Shown here piece after piece: positions 1 to 3,300 of a DNA stretch of 6,247 nt. The notes below the pieces were generated by a model. It did not search any database. It saw nothing but the letters and a program-made list of their open reading frames with translations, and was not told the DNA's origin. The stretch is taken from assembly GCA_946885925.1 (NCBI GenBank), contig CAMPHP010000206.1, positions 1 through 6,247 on the forward strand, given 5' to 3'. This DNA comes from an uncultured Litorilinea sp. (GTDB lineage Bacteria > Chloroflexota > Anaerolineae > Caldilineales > Caldilineaceae). Positions within the stretch are counted from its first letter, which is position 1. Every line of letters starts with the position of its first letter. The position numbers were made by a program, and so were the translations under genes.

Positions 1-1050
1 CCAGCCGCGCGGGTTCTTCACTTTGCTGGGATGGAATTCTTGGAGGTAGAGCAGGTAATCTATCTTCTCCAAGATGCGTTCTCGGTTAAAGCGGCTGGTC
101 AAACGAGCAACCACACTATCGGCAAGCCCGAGGTCAGTCAAAGCAACAACAACATCGTTGGGCGAATCGCCCGATGGCAACTTCTGTTGCAAATCGCCAC
201 TGTTGTTGTTGATCAAATTCGTGGAGCGCGCGTTTGTTAATTGGGTATTGTTATATTGGTATTGTTTGTATGACAAATTGTCAGAGGGGGTGTGACAATT
301 TGTCATAGGGGTCTGACAATTTGTCATACCCTCATCTTCCACGATATTTTTCGTGGAATCAACCTCGTTCTGCAACTTATTTGGTGGCGGCGGCTCTTGT
401 GACAGTGAAGAAGCGGGTGCTTTTGCAGGACGGCGGCGGCTGGCAAGCTCGGCCATCTCAGCAAAGTGCGACTTGAGCATTTCCGCGTGTTTGTTTTGGA
501 GCAGCGGAGGCAACTCGGCGACTTGCTCGGGCCGTAGCAGATCGGGTGTCAGGTTGACATGGAAGAGATAACGCTGCATGGGGCCTTCGCCAACCAACTC
601 GGCAATGACCAATCCTCCTCCTTGCAGAATCTCAATCAACCCTGGATAGTAATATTGCTTGCCCTTGACCTCGGTGCTCCATCCCGTTAGCACACGTCGC
701 TGCTTGATGCCCAGGACTTCTAGCAGGTAGTTGATCGAGGGATAGCAAACATTATTGCCATTGTGGCAAAAGCTGCGTAAGACCTCATAGAGCGCCCAAG
801 CTTGTACGCCCACAAAGGCGCGCCAATAGGTGCTCTCGTAGTTGGTGAGAATCTGATAGCCGCTATGCTTGGGATCGGTGGCAAAGCCGCGTACTTCAAA
901 GGCAACATCGTTGCCACTAGTAGGCTGTGCCGGGGGCGCGGACTGGTTATAACTTGATGGGGATTGATTGGCAAAGAGACCGCCTGCATAAGGATCGGGC
1001 GGATCGGCGGCTGCACGTGCTCGACGTGTGGCAGACGATAGGGTCGGCAT
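1..1050 (-). CDS. Replication-initiator-like winged-helix protein, C-terminus cut by window edge
   Basis: The frame is open for 350 codons from ATG 1050 to the window edge, with no stop. The start is supported by the Shine-Dalgarno AGGAGA at 1063-1058, seven bases upstream. Residues 1-48 are a low-complexity Ala/Pro/Ser leader. Residues about 75-170 look like a winged helix of the kind in plasmid and phage initiators: an aromatic helix (WALYEVLRSF), then YPSINYLLEVLGIKQRRVL as helix-turn-helix, then a wing. Residues 207-298 are a polar, Asn/Gln-rich linker. Residues 299-350 (ending KVKNPRGW) match the style of the C-terminal domain of such initiators, where an NPxG(W/Y) motif follows an ERIxxxIxYL helix. 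The family assignment is by pattern recognition only. It could instead be a phage replisome organiser or a helix-turn-helix regulator. The linker DNA carries iteron-like palindromes, which favours initiation. No clear minus-strand promoter was found upstream. Confidence 0.72.
   Translation of the reverse strand, partial: MPTLSSATRRARAAADPPDPYAGGLFANQSPSSYNQSAPPAQPTSGNDVAFEVRGFATDPKHSGYQILTNYESTYWRAFVGVQAWALYEVLRSFCHNGNNVCYPSINYLLEVLGIKQRRVLTGWSTEVKGKQYYYPGLIEILQGGGLVIAELVGEGPMQRYLFHVNLTPDLLRPEQVAELPPLLQNKHAEMLKSHFAEMAELASRRRPAKAPASSLSQEPPPPNKLQNEVDSTKNIVEDEGMTNCQTPMTNCHTPSDNLSYKQYQYNNTQLTNARSTNLINNNSGDLQQKLPSGDSPNDVVVALTDLGLADSVVARLTSRFNRERILEKIDYLLYLQEFHPSKVKNPRGW
153..176. repeat. Dyad with 13-bp GC palindrome
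   Basis: GGGCGA-A-TCGCCC (160-172) is a perfect odd-length palindrome, extended by CATC (153-156) and GATG (173-176) after a short bulge. It sits inside a longer inverted pair, CAACAACAACA (144-154) with TGTTGTTGTTG (201-211). It lies within the initiator-like coding sequence, near the junction of linker and C-terminal domain. It could be a cruciform or an accessory site, or a by-product of low-complexity Asn and Val codons. Confidence 0.4.
232..270. other. AT-rich, C-free tract beside the iterons (candidate DNA unwinding element)
   Basis: The plus strand has no C from 232 to 273, and 238-270 is about three-quarters A+T, well above the surrounding coding DNA. It lies directly beside the three palindromes, on the downstream side in gene direction. 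In the lambda O gene origin and comparable intragenic origins the easily melted region sits in the same place. The protein here reads Asn/Gln/Thr/Tyr-rich linker, so composition is free to serve the DNA. The role as an unwinding site is inferred. Confidence 0.5.
271..326. repeat. Three palindromic iteron-like repeats inside the initiator-like gene
   Basis: Three copies of the 13-bp perfect palindrome TGACAA-W-TTGTCA lie at 271-283, 293-305 and 314-326, so their starts are 22 and 21 bp apart (about two helical turns). The spacers between them are G-rich on the plus strand. Read along the gene, the first two copies encode MTNC and the third is in another reading frame (SDNLS). The DNA sequence, not the peptide, is what repeats, which points to protein-binding sites. 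The likely ligand is the initiator encoded here, but that is inference. Confidence 0.85.
337..358. repeat. Inverted repeat flanking the iterons
   Basis: An 8-bp perfect stem TTCCACGA (337-344) and TCGTGGAA (351-358) encloses a 6-base loop TATTTT, ten bases from the outermost palindrome. The half-site TTCGTGGA recurs at 218-225 on the other side of the iteron and AT-rich block, so the block is bracketed by this motif. It may be an accessory binding site; no function is demonstrated. Confidence 0.5.
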
Positions 1051-1124
1051 AGCCTTGTCTCCTGTGGCATGTTGCCAGGGTGGACAGTCAGGGACGCCAA
1101 AGCTACTTGACATTCTCCTGGAGA

Positions 1125-1212
1125 CATGCTAGGCTTGCCGAGTAGAAAGGGTTTTGCAACTGCTGAGCGAATAGCGAATAATGTACGTTATTTGTTTCGG
1201 CGGCCTAGCATG
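1125..1212. repeat. Spaced inverted pair in the initiator leader
   Basis: CATGCTAGGC (1125-1134) and GCCTAGCATG (1203-1212) are perfect 10-bp inverted copies, 68 bp apart. They bracket the candidate plus-strand promoter at 1154-1182. They could pair in the initiator mRNA leader or be paired operators. One 10-bp pair at this distance is not far from chance expectation in a window this size. Confidence 0.35.
1154..1182 (+). promoter_or_regulatory. Candidate sigma-70 promoter for a small antisense-oriented RNA
   Basis: TTGCAA (1154-1159) and AATAAT (1177-1182) are separated by exactly 17 bp; they match the consensus boxes at 4/6 and 5/6. The start of transcription would be near 1189. The spacer and -10 overlap a tandem AGCGAAT pair (1166-1179). 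There is no plausible plus-strand ORF ending before the terminator at 1310-1338, so the product would be an untranslated RNA. Confidence 0.4.
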
Positions 1213-1230
1213 GGCTGATCGGTATTCATC

Positions 1231-1259
1231 TCTTACACCATTTGGCCGATGGTGTAAGA
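1231..1259. repeat. 11-bp perfect inverted repeat, 7-bp loop
   Basis: TCTTACACCAT (1231-1241) pairs perfectly with ATGGTGTAAGA (1249-1259) around TTGGCCG. The stem is AT-rich and no T-run follows on either strand, so it is not a terminator. It fits either the main hairpin of the plus-strand RNA or a dyad operator about 180 bp upstream of the initiator-like start codon. Confidence 0.75.
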
Positions 1260-1309
1260 AAATCGTGTCCCATCAGGGGCTCCACTTACGAATGCCAGGT
1301 TACTCATGT

Positions 1310-1338
1310 AAAGCAGGTTGCGAAACCTGCTTTTTTTT
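1310..1338 (+). terminator. Intrinsic terminator
   Basis: A 10-bp perfect stem, AAAGCAGGTT (1310-1319) with AACCTGCTTT (1324-1333), closes on the GNRA-type tetraloop GCGA and runs into an uninterrupted tract of eight T (1331-1338). This is close to an ideal rho-independent terminator for plus-strand transcription. The opposite strand has no T-run after the stem (the A-run precedes it), so the signal is strand-specific. Confidence 0.9.
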
Positions 1339-1619
1339 ATCCTGCGTCCGTGGCTTTCTTTGATAATGCTCCATTGTTTATTACGCTACTTCTGTAAACA
1401 CTTCTCAATCACTTCGCTCAACTTCTGAGCAATTGATCCAGGCAAGCAACTGATTAAGGATACATCATTGGGTACGTTGTGTTTGCACAGCGTTTGCATA
1501 GGCTACCCAGACTCCTCTCCCCACTTGCTCATCCGAACTGACCTGCTAACAGACCTCCGCTCTCAGGCTCTACTGCCAACCAAGGCTGGCGTCCCCACTA
1601 TACGCCCATTTGCGGGCAA
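1339..1619. other. Non-coding stretch without recognised feature
   Basis: I find no supported gene here on either strand. The stretch 1400-1430 is mildly repetitive (CACTTCTCAAT, CACTTCGCTCA, ACTTCTGAGCA), loosely 11 bp in period. A weak GCCA/TGGC dyad sits near 1582-1598. The leader and promoter of the minus-strand initiator-like gene could begin here, but no box pair with good spacing was found. Confidence 0.4.
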
Positions 1620-1729
1620 GATCAATAGGAACAAATGCGGAACAAAAGCGGAGACAAAGCGGATCAAATCCGGATACAATGCGGATACAATCCGGATCAA
1701 AAGCGGAGACAATGCGGAGGAAATCCGGA
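1620..1729. repeat. Array of 11-bp tandem repeats, exact period
   Basis: Nine consecutive 11-bp units end in CGGA at 1638, 1649, 1660, 1671, 1682, 1693, 1704, 1715 and 1726, with no slip in register; a degenerate unit (1620-1630, ending AGGA) precedes them. Units include ACAAATGCGGA, ACAAAAGCGGA, TACAATCCGGA and TCAAAAGCGGA, so the consensus is roughly NMMAAWSCGGA. The first halves vary and CGGA is invariant. Period 11 is about one helical turn, so sites and short A-tracts fall on nearly one face of the DNA. It is not a CRISPR (no long repeat, no spacers). It could be an iteron cluster, an operator array or a phased bend upstream of the initiator-like gene. Confidence 0.92.
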
Positions 1730-1821
1730 GATAAATCCTCAACAGTTCCTTGTCTCTCCTACTTTCAGCCATTGATTTCACCTACTTATGTAGAAAGTCG
1801 GATGAATCCTCTGATCAACGC

Positions 1822-1850
1822 TTGACAAAGTCGCGCGGTCGGTGTACCAT
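1822..1850 (+). promoter_or_regulatory. Sigma-70 promoter with consensus -35
   Basis: TTGACA (1822-1827) is a perfect -35 box, followed after 17 bp by TACCAT (1845-1850, 4/6 of the -10 consensus). It starts about 93 bp after the 11-bp repeat array and 64 bp before a terminator-like hairpin, so it would drive a short RNA starting near 1857. No credible ORF follows. Confidence 0.6.
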
Positions 1851-1856
1851 AAGCGC

Positions 1857-1953
1857 GAAACGAGTAGGTGCCACGGTTTCCCAACCGAGCACTGAATTAT
1901 AAAGCTCACGAGGACGTCCCGCAGGTTGCCAGCCCGCGTCGGGACGTTTTCGT
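1857..1953 (+). ncRNA. Candidate ~95-nt small RNA
   Basis: A consensus-type promoter and a GC-rich hairpin with T-tract delimit this unit. Its 5' half folds as GTGC(1868-1871)-CA-CGGTT-TCCC-AACCG-A-GCAC(1889-1892), with a 5-bp inner stem and a 4-bp outer stem. The 3' half is the terminator hairpin. CAACC (1882-1886) in the first hairpin is complementary to GGTTG (1924-1928) in the terminator loop, allowing a pseudoknot or alternative pairing. I do not recognise a riboswitch, SRP or 6S consensus. It may be a regulatory RNA of the replication module or an unassigned sRNA; a leader for a gene is unlikely because the next gene is on the other strand. Confidence 0.5.
1914..1953 (+). terminator. 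Intrinsic terminator
   Basis: ACGTCCCG (1914-1921) pairs with CGGGACGT (1940-1947), extended by two G-T pairs, and is followed by TTTTCGTTTC. The 18-base loop holds a small inner GGTT-GCC-AGCC hairpin. The T-rich run is only on the plus strand, so it ends plus-strand transcription. The T-tract is interrupted, so efficiency is uncertain. Confidence 0.65.
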
Positions 1954-1966
1954 TTCTATGCCTTAT

Positions 1967-1992
1967 TTATCCTAACAGAACTTATCCCAACA
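1967..1992 (+). repeat. Direct repeat TTATCCYAACA x2
   Basis: TTATCCTAACA (1967-1977) and TTATCCCAACA (1982-1992) are 15 bp apart with one mismatch. Each matches the DnaA box TTATCCACA at 7 of 9 positions. No better DnaA box was found in the window. They may be weak DnaA sites of an origin region or a chance duplication. Confidence 0.4.
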
Positions 1993-2070
1993 AGCGTTCA
2001 AGTCAACACTTTGTTGCTGCGGTCACTGCCGCTGGATCTCCTCGCCTTACAGGTGCGCTGCCCACGCGAT

Positions 2071-2271
2071 CTAGGATTGCAAGAGAGCTTCCTCGTTACG
2101 CCGCACCCGGACCGACATGCGCTCCAAGTGTTGCGTCTCGAGACTTTCCTCTAACCATTCCTCTAACATCTCGCGGATCACGTCGGACAGCGAGCGTCCT
2201 TGCAGGGCCGCCGCCGCCTTTGCCTGCCGGCGCAGATCTTCACTCACGAGTACCGTAATTTTGGTTTCCAT
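2071..2271 (-). CDS. Ribbon-helix-helix (Arc/MetJ/CopG-like) transcriptional regulator
   Basis: This 66-residue protein has the layout of the ribbon-helix-helix fold. A short beta strand (residues 2-9, TKITVLVS) would insert into the major groove as a dimer. Helix A follows (about 11-25, DLRRQAKAAAALQG), then the RSLSDVIREMLEEWLEE helix B (26-42). The charged tail (43-66) could bind a partner or extend the dimer. Start ATG 2271 has a strong ribosome site, GGGAGGTGA, nine bases upstream. The gene has its own promoter at 2375-2403, with short repeats over the -10, so autoregulation is likely. Most such proteins are antitoxins, but no toxin ORF follows or precedes it on the minus strand; the next 200 bp downstream hold RNA-like elements. 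It may instead act as a CopG-like copy-control repressor or an orphan regulator. Confidence 0.85.
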   Translation of the reverse strand: METKITVLVSEDLRRQAKAAAALQGRSLSDVIREMLEEWLEESLETQHLERMSVRVRRNEEALLQS

Positions 2272-2360
2272 CTACAGGATTCACCTCCCAATTGACCACA
2301 GCCAGAACTTGCTGGTCTATACGCACAGACGCGCCTACGCGGTTCCGCGCTTAGACGATT

Positions 2361-2376
2361 ATGCATACATGCGTAT
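2361..2376. promoter_or_regulatory. Possible operator over the RHH promoter
   Basis: ATGCATAC (2361-2368) and ATGCGTAT (2369-2376) are adjacent direct repeats with two mismatches; the second half also forms a near-palindrome ATAC-ATGC-GTAT. They overlap the -10 box and predicted start of the ribbon-helix-helix gene, where such regulators usually repress themselves. The assignment is by position. Confidence 0.35.
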
Positions 2377-2403
2377 ATTACCAACATCTAGCGCATCTGT
2401 CAA
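2375..2403 (-). promoter_or_regulatory. Promoter of the ribbon-helix-helix gene, extended -10
   Basis: On the minus strand TTGACA (2403-2398) is followed after 17 bp by TAATAT (2380-2375), preceded by TGG to give an extended -10 element. Transcription would start near 2368 and leave a leader of about 95 nt holding a small GC-rich dyad (CGCGG-TT-CCGCG, 2338-2349). It makes the regulator independent of the two-component operon upstream. Confidence 0.6.
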
Positions 2404-2577
2404 TATCGGCAATTGTGGCTGATTGTGGCACATCTGATGTAGGAAAAGATGCGGAATCACTTCAGGCGATGAATATTGCTAGGAATCTGAATTGTGCTCT
2501 GTCCATGCCTCACGTTCTTGGCGCATGTAGACATCCATGTTTATATTCGCCCATTATATTCGCCCAGTAGTTGCTTC
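2404..2577. other. Non-coding gap downstream of the response regulator
   Basis: There is no credible gene between the response regulator stop and the ribbon-helix-helix promoter. No clear terminator for the two-component operon was seen; only weak ATGT/ACAT pairing occurs around 2525-2540. Read-through into the ribbon-helix-helix gene is therefore possible. Confidence 0.4.
2541..2566. repeat. 13-bp perfect tandem duplication
   Basis: TTATATTCGCCCA occurs at 2541-2553 and again at 2554-2566 without a gap, 11 bp beyond the response regulator stop codon. It is a recent slippage-type duplication or a pair of binding sites. No terminator function is evident. Confidence 0.8.
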
Positions 2578-3267
2578 CTACTCCGTATTCAGCACATAGC
2601 CCACGCCTGGAATGGTCTCAAGCGGAATCGGCTCGTTGGCAGCATTTTCCAGTTTGCTACGCAGCCGGTAGACCAGCTGCTTGAGCATGGCACGGTCTGC
2701 TTGATCCTGGCCCCAAACCGCGGTAATCAACAGATCCACAGTCATCACCTGCCCAGCGTGGATCATCAACGTCTCTAAGAGCTTAACTTCCAATGGTGTC
2801 AAGCGCAGGGGTTCTGCACCGCCCACCTGCACTTGGTTGCGGCTGCGCTCCAACACCAGCCCACTAACGCTAAGCGTACCCGTCACCGCAGGCACATTCG
2901 CCCGCCGCAAGACAGCGCGAATGCGCGCCACCAGTTGCGTTGGGCTAAAGGGCTTGACCACATAATCGTCAGCACCAATGTCCAACCCGGTGACAATGGC
3001 CTCATCGGCGCTGCGTACGCTGAGGATGATAATGGGGATGGCAGATTGGGGGCCAGAGCCGCTGCGGATACGGCGGCAGACGGACAACCCATCAAGCTTG
3101 GGCAGATTGAGATCCAGCACCACCAACCCTGGTGTTTGGCTCGCCCAGGCTTCCAGCGCTGCCTCGCCATCATAGACCGGCACAACCTCAAAGCCTGCCC
3201 GGCGCAAGGTAAAGACCAGCACATCAGACAGCGCCAGATCATCTTCCACTAACAAAACTTTCGTCAT
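2578..3267 (-). CDS. OmpR/PhoB-family response regulator
   Basis: This 229-residue protein has a complete receiver domain (1-118) and a winged-helix effector domain (about 129-227). The receiver has the acidic triad E8-D9-D10, phospho-acceptor D52 in [12 protein letters not shown], switch residue S83, aromatic Y102 and K105 in the VKPF motif. The effector shows the OmpR/PhoB pattern: [20 protein letters not shown], the recognition-helix segment with [12 protein letters not shown], and the [10 protein letters not shown] hairpin. Once phosphorylated by its partner kinase it should dimerise and bind tandem direct repeats. The start has GGGGAG six bases upstream. It follows the kinase gene by 33 bp on the same strand, so the two are co-transcribed. 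All key residues are intact. Target genes and signal are unknown. Confidence 0.97.
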   Translation of the reverse strand: MTKVLLVEDDLALSDVLVFTLRRAGFEVVPVYDGEAALEAWASQTPGLVVLDLNLPKLDGLSVCRRIRSGSGPQSAIPIIILSVRSADEAIVTGLDIGADDYVVKPFSPTQLVARIRAVLRRANVPAVTGTLSVSGLVLERSRNQVQVGGAEPLRLTPLEVKLLETLMIHAGQVMTVDLLITAVWGQDQADRAMLKQLVYRLRSKLENAANEPIPLETIPGVGYVLNTE

Positions 3268-3300
3268 CTACAACTCCCCGAAGAGCCTAACTTCTGCTAC

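Larger units (their letters stand above)
1189..1338 (+). ncRNA. Candidate ~150-nt structured RNA upstream of the initiator-like gene
   Basis: The interval starts after a promoter-like sequence and ends at a strong intrinsic terminator. It contains an 11-bp perfect stem with 7-base loop (1231-1259), a small TTAC-TCAT-GTAA hairpin (1300-1311) and the terminator stem. CTTAC at 1284-1288 could compete for the GTAAG of the first stem. It lies opposite the region that would be the leader of the minus-strand initiator-like gene, as countertranscribed copy-control RNAs do in many plasmids. No known RNA family was recognised. The 5' end is an estimate. Confidence 0.45.

Noticed and set aside
720..1127. 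Minus-strand 135-residue ORF
   Set aside because: It overlaps the initiator-like gene in another frame; that frame has the ribosome site at 1058-1063 and recognisable domain patterns, this one does not.
1200..1340. tRNA gene
   Set aside because: Paired stems exist, but there is no T-loop consensus, anticodon arm or acceptor pairing.
1181..1363. Plus-strand 60-residue ORF
   Set aside because: It reads through a strong intrinsic terminator and has no ribosome site.
1620..1729. CRISPR array
   Set aside because: Units are 11 bp with no spacers, no long conserved repeat and no cas gene.
1563..1781. Minus-strand 72-residue ORF with an 11-residue periodic sequence
   Set aside because: The periodic peptide is just the 11-bp DNA repeat read through three frames (33 bp = 11 codons); no ribosome site or coding character outside the array.
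1857..1953. Known riboswitch (cyclic-di-GMP, fluoride, cobalamin, TPP)
   Set aside because: None of the conserved cores of these classes is visible, and no plus-strand gene follows.
1860..2070. Toxin gene downstream of the ribbon-helix-helix protein
   Set aside because: No minus-strand frame of useful length follows; the candidate GTG frame ends after about 20 codons.
1926..2258. Plus-strand 110-residue ORF
   Set aside because: It starts inside the terminator loop and runs antisense to the ribbon-helix-helix gene; low-complexity Pro/Arg/Ser composition typical of a shadow frame.
2833..3252. Plus-strand ORFs opposite the response regulator and kinase (also 3374-4269 and 4850-5239)
   Set aside because: They are antisense shadows of two genes whose catalytic motifs are fully conserved.
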